This document shows positions 25,201 through 36,432 of a DNA stretch of 64,000 bases, piece by piece. A program made the translations under genes and the position numbers. Location: positions 4,995,732-5,059,731 of the forward strand of contig NC_064537.1 in assembly GCF_023856365.1 (NCBI RefSeq), given 5' to 3'. Origin of the DNA: Brienomyrus brachyistius. Lineage: Eukaryota > Chordata > Actinopteri > Osteoglossiformes > Mormyridae. The notes below the pieces were generated by a model, which saw only the letters and a list, made by a program, of their open reading frames with translations, had not been told where the DNA came from and made no database searches. The first letter of the stretch is position 1, and each line of letters begins with the position of its first letter.

Positions 25201-28152
25201 GCCATGGCCGTACTTTGTGCATTTTTCTGTTCGGATTTTATCACTGCACTTTCACAAGTCGTCTGTTAAGCCCCACTTGACTGTAAAATGCTGCACAGGA
25301 CAATCCATTATGTTTTTTTCGATAGATGTTTGTCCGGAAAGAGTGAGAGCGATCCAAAGTCTGTTCTGGGAAACGGCGTCCAGTGATTCTCACACAGCAC
25401 AGGCAGTTTTGAGTCAGAGGCATCTAAAACCATCACTTCCACGCCCTGCAGCACACACACTCCTCCTCCTCTGTAAAGGTGCCTTCGTTATCCGTGTAGG
25501 GAATCATAGGCAGTTCATCGCAGGTCTGGGCCCCAGCCATGCTCACCGTTTTTCTTCGGTTTTCCTGGAGAGAACTTGCCCATTATGGTGATGGTCACTG
25601 GGGGCTGCGGTTCAGCCACATTTGTTGGACGCCCTTGGGGTTTTTATTGCCCCTCCTGGACCGCTGCTTCCCTAAGGGCTGTGGCATACGAATCCCACAA
25701 TCCTCCCTGCTTGACTCCGAGAGTTCCCAGGGCGCTCCTGTGATTGGTGGAAACGGCAGGGCGGTGGAGGTGGTTAGCGGGGGTAGGTGGCAGTGGGCCA
25801 TCATAATAGTGAGCCCCGCCTGGGAACGGCGTGATTCGGAACACATGGGGTGGGGGTGGGGGACTGAAAATTCAGCAAAGACGGAAAGGATGAGGTCATA
25901 AAGAAATCTCTCTCCTCTCTCTCCTCTCTCTCCTGCTCCATGTCCCTCCTCCTCCTCCTATGTGGCCACGTGTGACACGGTCCACGATGGAAGTGCCACT
26001 GTCCTCTGGGTTCAAGCATGTCCACGTGTGACACCTTGGGCTGTGGGTTAGCGTTAGAACCTCATGAAATTGCAGCACAGCACAGTCATTTGCCTCTGCC
26101 CATCTTTCTGTAGCTCTTATGTGCCCCACAGATGCCTGAATGGTGAGAATTGCTGCCAGTTTTCATCCTTTCAATGCAGCCTGATCGTTGTTGTCATTTT
26201 ACCTGTCAGCAGTTTTTAGCAGGAAGTGCTAAACCTCAAACAGGACCATGCGTACGGGCAACTGAACTTGGAGGAACACGGTCGAGAAGGACTCAACCAA
26301 AGGTATGCCGATGCAACTCGACAGGGTCAACATCGACTCAGATGACAGATACATGGACAGTCAGAAGAACACAGAAAGACAGACATACAACTCAAAGGAA
26401 TGAACAACAAGCAATAGTTTGCGAACCTGTGTGAATACAGTGTTTCGAAGAATTCTGCTCGGTTACTGTGCGTTTCTCATTCAGGGAAGGCTAAACCCCT
26501 TTCAAGCTTTTCCTGATCAACTTCCACACACGACTACAGTCGGAAAAGGAAAAGCCTTACAATGTTAATAATATAGAGCGAGTCTGTGTGTTGATGGTCT
26601 TCCAGGGGCTGGCAGTAGAACCTGAAGGGGATGGATGGATGGTGACAGACCTCTGTGCCACTGGGCCAAGCTGCCCGCACTGCCCTCTCAGAACCTCTCG
26701 CGAGGCTCTCTGGGTCAGGCCTGCTCTGTCTGGCTCCGTCTCCCATGATGTGCAGTCTGAGATTTGCAGGCAGGGTTGGCTCCAGAAATGGCCGTCTGTT
26801 GCCCACGGCGACCTGCCATGACTTTTTGTTTTTGTCTGAAACGGCTGCTTGAGTTGCTGCCATTTTCTAGCTTAATCATCGCATTGCTCATTTCTACCAT
26901 CTCCCTGTTTACGCTGAAAATACAGACTTTAACCTCATGGCCTGCGGAGGGACCCGCTGAGCTGTTTATTTCATGAGACCACTCTGACCACTTTCGAGGC
27001 CTTCTGCTGTCAGACCCTGGCTGCTTTTTTTCCCTCTACAAAGGGACTTTTCCAACTAAATTTAACTCCCCGTGTCACTCCACCTTCACTCCCATGCCAC
27101 GATTCTGTTTCCCTGTTACCTCTGCTTCTCCTTGGCCCAAAATCCAGAGAGAAGTCCCAGATCGCGGCGAAAGGAATGCGGGACGTGACCGTCAGCTAAA
27201 TGTGTCTTATTTTATGCTAAGGAATCCGTTAATTTTCTGTATTGGATGACCAACGCTCACTCACAGACATCCAGGCTGTGGCCTTTTCTCAAGCTGGCCC
27301 TCACAAGCGGACGCTGACTGAAAACCAATCCGCGAGAAGCTAAACAAAGGCTGGGATGTTGGCCGCACGCAGAGCCGGTCAGTTTATGAGCCTTCGCCTT
27401 TGTTTATTATTGAATTACCGATCCACGGGGTCGAAACTGTCTCACAGAAACATGGGCTGGGTCCCGTCCCCCTCGCAGCTCAAGCGCATGCTTCACCGAT
27501 TCCTCCTGCTTGCCACCGCTTTGTCAAGGAGTGAAAGCCTGAAGGTGATTTATTCGCAGTGACAGACAGCGATCGTCAACCTGTCCGTACACAGACAAAC
27601 GGGTCTTTGGCGTAACTCATCTGTGCTCGTGGCAAAATGTTTTAATTGAAAGGAAGAAAAAAAAAGACGATGTCAGCTGCATTTAAAAAGATGATTTGCC
27701 TGGTAAAAATTGCATTCTAATCAGGGCGTGTGTCAGAATTTGCCATGGTGTTGAACGCTGTCCATGGGTGCATCAGCTAAGAGCGTGTAAATGGGCATTT
27801 GGCTTGGCATGGATGCCGTAGGAAATGCCCGGGAGACCGTGGTGTTGCATATATTGGAGTCTGACACAGCAATGGAAGGGAACAATGTAGGCCTGAAATT
27901 ACGAAAGCGAAAAACCACAGGAGACCTCCTGACCCCCTTCGGCTTGGCCGGGCCTGCCTGATTAGTGCCGGGCAGGCATTTTACCAGAGAGCTGCCAATG
28001 TTTGGTGTTTGTCTTTGGATGGCGGCAGGCTAAAAGCGTGATACAGACATGCCTTTCTCTATGTCCATGAGCAATTTGGAGTTCCGTCAATGTGGAGTCG
28101 TTTGCTGTTCCAGCACGTGACTAGGCAGGCAGTGTCAAGAAGTCTTAAGCTT

Positions 28153-28154
<2 letters not shown>
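25199..28154. other. Noncoding, no gene recognised
   Basis: Contains a CTCTC-rich patch at 25908-25935 and otherwise unique-looking DNA. The frame at 25163-25591 owes its beginning to the TC repeat. No exon with both splice signals and protein similarity was recognised. Confidence 0.5.

Positions 28155-28215
<61 letters not shown>
28155..28215 (+). repeat. (GT)30 microsatellite
   Basis: 61 bp of pure GT, directly abutting the left end of an inverted-repeat element copy. Confidence 0.95.
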
Positions 28216-28218
<3 letters not shown>

Positions 28219-28219
<1 letters not shown>

Positions 28220-28447
28220 GGCTATAACGAATGTCCCCACAAAAGTGATAAAGAACTGTTATTTTGATGCTGTGGGGATCATGTTTTCAGTCCCCACAAG
28301 GGGAAACAATTTTATAAAAATCTGTGACTGTAAACAGAAAACTAAAAACGCCTTCTTGTATGAGCTGGGTGGGGGTTAAGGTCGTCATGTTGGGATTAGA
28401 GTTTTTCCCATAGAAATGAATGGGGAGTCCCCAGAAAGATATGAATA
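28219..28447 (+). mobile_element. GT-flanked inverted-repeat element, copy 1 (diverged)
   Basis: It shares its order of blocks with the copies at 28485 and 53912: a left end 'aatgtccccac', a 'aaatctgtgactg' block, a 'gtgggggttaaggtcgtcat' block and a 'tttttcccatagaaatgaatgg' block. The termini are eroded. GT repeats lie immediately on both sides (28155-28215 and 28451-28480). No coding capacity; about 230 bp. Confidence 0.65.
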
Positions 28448-28484
28448 CAAATGTGTGTGTGTGTGTTGTGTGTGTGTTAGTGTG

Positions 28485-28724
28485 GGTATACCTTACCATA
28501 TGGGCACACAATGTCCCCACAACGTGATGAATACCTGTTTTTTCCCTTAAGGGAAAACTCAATTTAATAAAATCTGTGACTGCAATGACTGCAAAAACTC
28601 TTGTATTTCGCTTGGTTACTTATGGTTATGGTTAGGGCAGGGTGGGGGTTAAGGTCGTCATAGTTAGCGTTAGCATTTTTCCCATAGAAGTGAATGAGCG
28701 GGCCCCATAAGGATAGGTATACCC

Positions 28725-28725
<1 letters not shown>
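28485..28725 (+). mobile_element. GT-flanked inverted-repeat element, copy 2
   Basis: The left end GGGTATACCTTACCATATGG and right end CCATAAGGATAGGTATACC are imperfect reverse complements. The interior contains 'aatctgtgactgc', 'ttggttacttatggttatgg' and 'ttagcgttagcatttttccc'. GT-rich sequence lies to the left, and 25 bp of TG followed by about 30 bp of GA to the right (28730-28786). About 240 bp, non-coding, MITE-like in plan. Confidence 0.7.
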
Positions 28726-28728
<3 letters not shown>

Positions 28729-28789
<61 letters not shown>

Positions 28790-28850
28790 GTGAATGTGTG
28801 TGTGCGCATATGTGTGTGTATGAACGTGTGTGTGTGTGTGTGTGATGATG
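28729..28850 (+). repeat. Compound (TG)n(GA)n microsatellite
   Basis: TG repeats run to about 28756, GA repeats to about 28786, then interrupted TG repeats to about 28844. Long frames predicted here on both strands consist of these dipeptide repeats and are not genes. Confidence 0.9.
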
Positions 28851-28927
28851 CGTGTTCCTGCCTGTATATTTGCGTGTGTGAGAGGTCGCGTGTGTTTCCA
28901 CATGTGTGTTTGTTTGGATTTCATGTT

Positions 28928-29050
28928 CCCTTAAGCAGCACCCTTAGCCTTGATTGCCCCATAAATTTCCATCTCCTTACATTGGCTAATGTGTCAAACT
29001 GTAAAGCCGCACAACTTGTTTTGGATAAAAGTGTCTGTCGAGAAAAGACT
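28928..29050 (+). repeat. Decayed SINE 3' part, family A-like tail
   Basis: The phrase 'cccttagccttgattgcccc' and the tail TTGGATAAAAGTGTCTGTCG at 29021-29040 follow the order of the family A body and tail. The head is missing. Confidence 0.4.
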
Positions 29051-31106
29051 CAACGCACCGCGAAGTAACTGAACACTTTTGTAGACTCTGTGGTTATATT
29101 TAAGATCATATTTGTACAGCTTACGTTTCTAGGGGAGCCCCTGCTAGTAAGTGGGTTAAGCAGAGGTCATGGCCGACACTTTATGCGTACAGCTCACTCT
29201 CTGTCTTTAGGCTAATCGTTAGCTACGCTTACATGGAGCCTAATAATCCGTTAATAATCAGAATGAAGCTCGGTCAGGATGAAATTCAGGGTTGCCAACT
29301 CTGGTCAGCTGGCTGGCGTGACATTTTAAATTCAAGGCACACGCTTACATGTATGCGACAGTTTTATTACCTTGTACGTTGTCTGCAGAGTTTGAAAACT
29401 ACCCCAACACTTTTCATGTAGCTAATTTCAGGTCTAGAAAGGAATTATAAATATTTTGCCGTAAGATTTCTTGCGTGAGCGTGAGCGTCTGAAAGTGTGA
29501 GTGTCATGGCAGATTCATGAGACTTGGCAACCCTGGATATTGTCTATTGTAAACACCAAGATCGGAATTAATTACCCCAATCCCATTGGATTTTCAATCA
29601 AATAGAAAGGGGAGGTGTAGACTTAATAATCCATTAGATGTGGATCGCCTTCTGTGTTTGTTACTTTCTGCTCATGTCCATCACCTGCAGTACGTTGTGA
29701 TGTGGAAACCATGGCCAAATGAAGAAATGGCTTCTCTTTGAGATAGTTTAAAAGAATCAGGAATAGTGGAACAGCTGGACGGGAAGAAACTCCCAGCAAC
29801 GGGCTGTGTGGGAAAAGTTAAAGGAGGTAGATTGTTTGATACAGGATTGTTTGACGTCTGTGCGGTGCTCACTTTCTCATATTACATATAAATAGTTTTA
29901 CAATTATTTCTTTTTAATAAAAAAGAAAAAAGAACTGGAAAAGGCTCGCCCCATCTTTGCAGACGGTCTGTGCGGCCATGCGGGATGGAGACGCAGATGG
30001 GGATCCAGTTGCATGCTTTGGACATAAAGCCGACTTGCTTTATTTTGCTTTTACGTAATCAGTATTCTGGCAACCAACAACTGCGATGGTTTCCTTCCCA
30101 GTGTGTGCAGGTAAATATGGCTACTGTGTGAACATATGTGCTGCCTATGTTTCAAGTTCGGTGGGTCCTCACCAGCGACATCCATAAGCTCTTCCTAGTG
30201 ATTCCAAATCCATTGGCGATTAGGGGGCAGGAGACCTGCAGTCAGACTGCCTGGTGTCCCAGCTCACAGGCTGGGCAGATGGGCACAAAGAACGAGGCGT
30301 GTGCCAGCCGTGCTGCCCCCTCCTGGCCATTACGTGCCACGTGAGCATGTGAGGCCTCACAAAATGCATAGTTGCTTCAGTAAGGTTACTGTTCATCTCC
30401 TCGCTTTCCCTGTTATTCCCACGTTCCGTGTTTTAATCTTCTCCACACCTTCGTCCTTCACGAGCCAAGGGTCGCCGTCCGTGCTCCAGATTTCCGGCCA
30501 GAGAGGATGATGCGGAATATTGGAATCTGGCACCCAGGCTCCAAAAATGTGCGAAGCTGCAGCTGGACTGTAACATTTTTACTTAAAAAAGAAATCATTC
30601 ATGATGTCATAGATTCAGCGACTTATCATCCAATGAGAGGAAGCAGGCTTCACGTTTCCATAGAAACCGTACAATGAATGAAGCTGATGTTGTGATGCTG
30701 TATTTCTAACTGATGACTATGACTCCAGCAAGGCGATAAATTCTCGCCGATGAAGGCAGAGCTATTCGCAGTTGCTATGGAGATGCCGCGACCTTGCTAG
30801 TGTCTCTAAGTGATTTCATTCCTTACTGATTTCCGCAGATGTGATTTCGGTTTTACCTGTCAGCGGTGATTTAGCGTTAATGTATAGAACGAGGCCACAA
30901 GCTAATTTGTTTTGAGAATCTGAACGCATTACTCAGATTTCGTCAGTAAATACGTAATCGTTTCCAGGTTTTGCTGTCCCGCTGAAACCTTATAGTCTTG
31001 TAGGATGCCTGTGAAAGAATGATTGCCTGCTATAGGCGTGCGGAAGAGGTGTGCAGGTTTCAGGCTGGTCGAGTTCTGGGTGACAGGAGTCAGGGGCTTT
31101 GCGGGT
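29051..31106. other. Noncoding, no gene seen
   Basis: About 2 kb of mixed DNA without repeats I can name. Short frames at 30138-30344 and 30301-30510 overlap in different phases and lack domains. Confidence 0.5.
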
Positions 31107-31298
31107 GTGGGAGTCAGCGAGTTAGGCTGCTGTGCCTATGGATCAGAAGGTTATTGGTTCAAATGCCAGACTTGGCAGAATGATTTCACCATTGGACATG
31201 TGAGCGAGGCACTTAAGTTGCTTCCAGAACTTTCTGAGCCTGAAGAAAAAGGGATGTCGCTTTGGATAAAACCATCTGCCAAATGAATAGAATGCAAA
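31107..31298 (+). repeat. tRNA-derived SINE, family A (best plus-strand copy)
   Basis: A tRNA-like head has an A-box region near 31118-31130 and B-box GGTTCAAATGCCAGAC at 31157-31172. The body follows (GATTTCACCATTGGACATGTG), and the tail CGCTTTGGATAAAACCATCT continues with GCCAAATGAATAG at 31276-31288. The frame translated across it is an artefact. Confidence 0.8.
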
Positions 31299-32225
31299 GA
31301 TTTGAGTGAATGCCTTTGGGGGGAGAGTGAAGGTGAACCAGGGACTGTGCCTGCCCCTGTGTGTGCATTCATGGGCGCGTGTTCACACCCGTGGGTGTCT
31401 GCACATCTGCCTGAGCATTTACTTTATTTTACTGCTTAAAAAAAGATGAAGGCAGAGTGTGGGTCTGACAAAAAGGGTACAACTCAGAAAATAGCTAATT
31501 CATGTGGGTAAAATAAGAACTTCCGTCTCGTGCCTGAAAGATAAAAACAAGGTATTGTGCAAATGCTGGAGACACATCTCAGTTTAGCCCTTCTTTTTGG
31601 GTTGTTTTCTCCTATTATGACCAATATACTATGAAACTGAAAGAATTAATCGAGTGTGAAATGATGTGGAGTGTTTTTAGGGTTTATTGAAGGCAGTCGC
31701 AGTCCCGTCCTGCAAGGCTGTCATCGCAGGACTGTGACTGCACTACCATCCCGATCTGCCCTTTAATGCTATTTGAGGAGATAACTGCAGTCACACGCAG
31801 AAAGTGGACGATATGTTTCCATGGCTCAGGCGCGCCTGGTTAGTTTCCTGGTGAACAAGGCGGTCTTGTTGCATGTGCAATGGGGGTAGGGGGGTTGGCG
31901 GCAGAGGGTGTTTCCACAGCCAGGTCGCAAGGTTCTCTGTGCCACTGCCTCGGGTCCGCCAGACTCCCCCAGTGCGTCCGGCCCCCACAGAGCTCATCTG
32001 CGGAGCTCAGTACATGTGGGATAAATATGGGCCGGTTTCAAAACCCAAGCAAGTAGCCAGGATTGTGAAATGCTCCCCAACGACCCCCCCCTTCTGAACA
32101 GTCCTCTTTCAGGAAGGGAACCAGGTTACTTATCTTCACCACCAGGATATCAGTGTGATAGTCATGGTCAATGTAACTACAACCAGGCACCTAACTCTTA
32201 TCACCAATGAGGAGTTAATGAAGCA

Positions 32226-32230
<5 letters not shown>
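31299..32230. other. Noncoding, no gene seen
   Basis: No recognised gene or repeat. The GTGGG/CACCC-rich section near 31880-31990 gives spurious frames on both strands. Confidence 0.5.
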
Positions 32231-32265
<35 letters not shown>

Positions 32266-32429
32266 CTTTCTTCTTTTTTCCTCCAGGTAGGGGTATGTAA
32301 ATCAGAATCCCTCCCCCGCCATGGATAGTTAGTGTACCCTCTAAACCTTGGCCCACCCGTAGCTTCACTAGCATTTGGTTCATGTCAGATTCCAAATCCT
32401 TGGATCCAACACTGTACCCCCCCCCCCCG

Positions 32430-32466
<37 letters not shown>
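32231..32466. repeat. Microsatellite cluster: (CT)n, polyC and (CA)n
   Basis: CT repeats span 32231-32261, a C tract 32419-32428 and CA repeats about 32433-32465. Confidence 0.9.
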
Positions 32467-32471
<5 letters not shown>

Positions 32472-35400
32472 TACAAACCCTCCCACACCATCACTTCCCG
32501 AATGAATGAGAAACACATTTTTCGAGGTTGTCAGGACCACAGGCTGTGTCTCTGTCCTCCTGTATTAGATTTCCTTCTTTGCACTCACCCCCCCACCCCA
32601 CCCCATCTTCCTTCCTAAAAGATTCACCCCAGTATAAACCAGTAATTCTGCTTTTTATATCTCTGCAGCCGTCGATTCTCCGACGGACGAGGTCTTAGAC
32701 CTCCTCTCCCGTTCTGGACCAGGGACTTACTGAAAGTTCCTATTTCAGCCCCCCTCCCGTCCAATACTACGGGGCCTCAGTCTGCAAAGGAAGAAGTGTG
32801 ATTTATTTTTAATGTATCTCCTTGTTCAAACTGTAAATGATGTTCATGTGTGTGCTGAAGCTGCAATAGGGAAACCCCATTAAACGAAGCCCTTATCTCA
32901 AACGGCCCTCTGTAGTCTGTCTCAGCAGAGTCACAGAGTCACATGCCAATATTTCAACGGAAAGATATCCTCGGTTAGGAGGGTCCCGTGAAGGTCCTCT
33001 CCTGAAAGAACAGTTGGAGTACGTTAGGTTACAGTCGAGGTCCCGTTGTGAGACTCGTCCATGGCAAACAGGATCACATGACACAGGCTATAAGGAAGGA
33101 CTTCATTCGGGGATAGGAGTTTAGCTCACATGTGAGGGGAGTGGAATAACACAAGGCCATTGGACCAAACCAATGACTAGGGCAGGGTTAAAGGTCAGGC
33201 TCCAGGGCCTGGGCTCATTTTCTGGGCCAGAAGAAAACCGGACCCAGTTTTATATGAATTGTAATCAGGCACCAATGAAATGAGCCAATGTGCGCGTCAC
33301 ATGACGTCCTCTCATCCTGGGAATTAAGAAAACCACTGGAATAAACCAGGCCCTGTGCTAGACAATCAAGTGTCTTGGAGGGAAAGTTTATTAACCAAAG
33401 CTGTTCAAGGACAAATGGGATTTTATCGAACCCCAGACTGTCTCAGCGCCGACCCAAATCCTTATTTATTATTCAGTATATTTTCCAAGAATCTCCAGGT
33501 ATGTAAGAATGCGCTGCGTTTATCCTGGACCGTTTTTGAGCGCCATGCACGTTTGGGATCACACATGCAGGCCACCCGCTCCGTCCTGTGTGAGGCGTGG
33601 CTGTTTTTGGACTCCTTCTCCGTCTTCACGTCTGGAAGAATACATATAAACCTGCCCCTAGTGACAGCAGGCTATTTTTGCAAATCAGCTCTGAGCCTCG
33701 GGCTCACAAATCTGCCGCCAATGGAAAAAAAAACATAAATACAGACCAATGGTCCGATGCTCTTATTACAGGGAATTTTTCTGGCCTCGTTCCCCAGGGG
33801 AATCTGCTTCTGGTTTGACGCTTGAGGAGATGGATTGTGCTCAACACGCCTCAACACCAACCGACACCAACAAGAACATCAGCTGGAAACAAGAACTTTT
33901 TTTCAATGACTATTTTTTTATTACTCCTTTTTTGTAACAAAAAGCATCAAAGTTTTTTATACAAATAAGTACACATTGAAAAAGCAAAACAAGTGAGACA
34001 GAAAGACAGAGATTCCCTAAATAAACAGGGAAAATTAAATCATATTGAAAATATTTTTAATATTTTCAGTCCCTTGATTTGCATGAAGCCATCAATTCCA
34101 GTTCAGCGTTTGGCTCTGCTGCTTAGTACCTGTGATCATTTTAAGGGTTTTGCAGTGCTGCGATTGTCTAAGAGGGACAAACGAAAGCAGCGAAACCGGA
34201 CGGCCAACACACAGCGGTGTGAAATTTTGCACGCTCCTTCAAAATGCCAGTGACCGTCAAAGAAACTGCTTTGTGATTAGAGGCCTAACCACCAGAAGAA
34301 CTCAATGGAGATCAGTTCCAGGAAAAGGCCCAGAAAATGCCCCCCTTCAGGCTTTGTCAGACATCCTCTGCCCGCTGTGCCAGTGCCAACACTTCTTCAT
34401 GGCGAATGAGACGCCAGAGGAACTCATTCAGCTCCGTGATACATGGCGCTATCAGATCTGCCACAGTACTGTGTAGAAACTCAGGCAGTCGAAGAAAATA
34501 TTTAAAGCTATTTACCTGGGTAGTACGTGCATATTTGGCCAGAAAAGAAATATATATTTGAATATATGCAAATTATGAGTGCACATAAAAACTAACAAGA
34601 TTTGCTTCTGTTTTCCAAAAAGTTACTGATATCTAGTTGGACGGCTAGATGAGCACCGCTTCGGTTCCCAAACCTCTCCTCAGGGCCACCCCACCCATTC
34701 CATGTGTTGCTTAAGTTTAAGTTTAACTTCATGAGGGTGTGTGCTAGTGGTCGAGTGACAGAACACATGGATGTATTGGACTGTCACTACAAATAAGGGG
34801 GTGAGACCTTAGGAAAGGTTTTCCAGCGGCTCACGCCAGCACACTCTGGCAGACGTGCTCCCGTAAGATGAAGATCATTTTCACATCATCTTCTTTGACT
34901 GCCTAAGACGTTTGCACAGCATTATGACTGTAACACGCATTATGAATAAATCGAAAACTTCCTGACGACCCTCACTGTTCTACTGTCGACTGTCTTAGGA
35001 GTCGTGAGATCTTGATCTCCAATGGACCAGAACTTTAGATCTCAGGAAGGGTAATACTCTTGTACTCTAGAACAAGACAAATATCCAGCTGTCTAACGGG
35101 CATTAAAGGTGCTTTTTTTTTTTTTTATCCAACTCTGGATAAAGGTGTCTGCCAAATGGCCGAAGAGAAAATATATTAACAGAAAATGGCAAACAGACGA
35201 CGGATATTCTTCCCATCCTGAAGTGCCTCCTGTGGAGTAATGACCTACTTTAAGATGTTTAAATCCAACAAAACCAGTAACAAGCCTTATAAGAAATCTT
35301 TCTTCTCTGATACAGCTGAAACAATATGCATGTATGTATTCCTGTCCATCTACATGTGGGTGTTTGTGTCAGTGTGGGTATATGCTTGACTATTCCAACA

Positions 35401-36432
35401 TCCTGCACAACATCCGAGTCTGACTTTCTAGACAGGAAGTGCACTTAGCTCTGTGTCTGAACGTTTCACAGTCTGGTCAGCTGCGGACAGGCAAGAGCCG
35501 AAGTATAGCTGAAATTTGCCGGGGGGCATATCAACAAAAGGCATCTCGCAGCTAACATGCGGGGTCATGCGAAGTCCAGGCCTCGGCTGAGGTCCCTACT
35601 ATGTGTCACCATCTGTTAATCAAACAAGTGGTGGAAGGAGACTGGCCTCGAATTCGGCTGGAACGTTCTGGAAGTAATTAAAACCGGTCTTCAGGAAGCA
35701 ATCATGGAATGAGGAATAGGCACGGCGTTACAGGTACAGTCTGAACTACATGTATTAAAGCTTCCAAAGAGCAACAGTATCTTCATGTTCGAGGATGAAA
35801 GGCTGCGATGTTTCCTAAATAGTCAGCAGGGGGGTTTTGGGGGAAGGTGGGGGTTGCTGAGATTTCATCGGAACAACAGCAACAGAAATGCAAACCCCGG
35901 CCTTTAGGGAGGAACATGGCGCCACAGCCAAAACAAATTGTGCGATAAGTCAGCTCCCCCCCGTCTTTGTCCGGCTCCTCGGACTTTTCTGGCAGCTCCA
36001 TTCCTCCTGATAAAGCAACATCCCCGTCTCGGCATCAGTGAGTCAGGCCCGGCGGGAGGGGAGCGCGACCCGTTTCACTGTGAGGCTCCCCCGGTGGAGC
36101 AGGCGGGAACAGACTGCAGGAAGACGCGCTCTCGCTTCCCTGCAACTCCATCTCCAGCTTCCCAGTGCCCTCTGACCCCTGTCAAAGGCAAGTGCAGGTC
36201 TAGGCATGCGTCCAAAATAACGTGCCAAGCCATTGTAGTCCAGCATCTGATTGAAACAATCGAGTTTACATACAAAGAGCAATACAAAAATAAAAACGAA
36301 ATGAAGGCACTTCAAATTTGCGTTTTAGGAGGCATTAAAATTTGCACTTCGATCTGCGCTCGACTGTATATATCTTTTAGGTTTTCAGTCACTGACTGCT
36401 GCCACCCAGAGGAGGGAGGACTGACTGACATG
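32467..36432. other. Vasorin 3' untranslated region and downstream flank
   Basis: The vasorin transcript must continue leftwards from the stop at 36433. No strong polyadenylation signal lies close to the stop. The first canonical minus-strand AATAAA I noted is at 33917-33922, which would give a 3' UTR of about 2.5 kb; a nearer non-canonical signal is equally possible. A SINE-tail fragment (CTGGATAAAGGTGTCTGCCA at 35133-35152) with a T tract lies inside this interval. I see no other gene. Confidence 0.4.

Noticed and set aside
34000..34560. Overlapping plus-strand frames (86-114 codons)
   Set aside because: Different phases overlap, with no domain or splice context; not supported as exons.
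35783..36001. Cys-rich 72-codon minus-strand frame in the presumed vasorin 3' UTR
   Set aside because: It has a CFGCG and a CCCC stretch but no recognised zinc-binding family and lies downstream of a strong stop. Chance is more likely.
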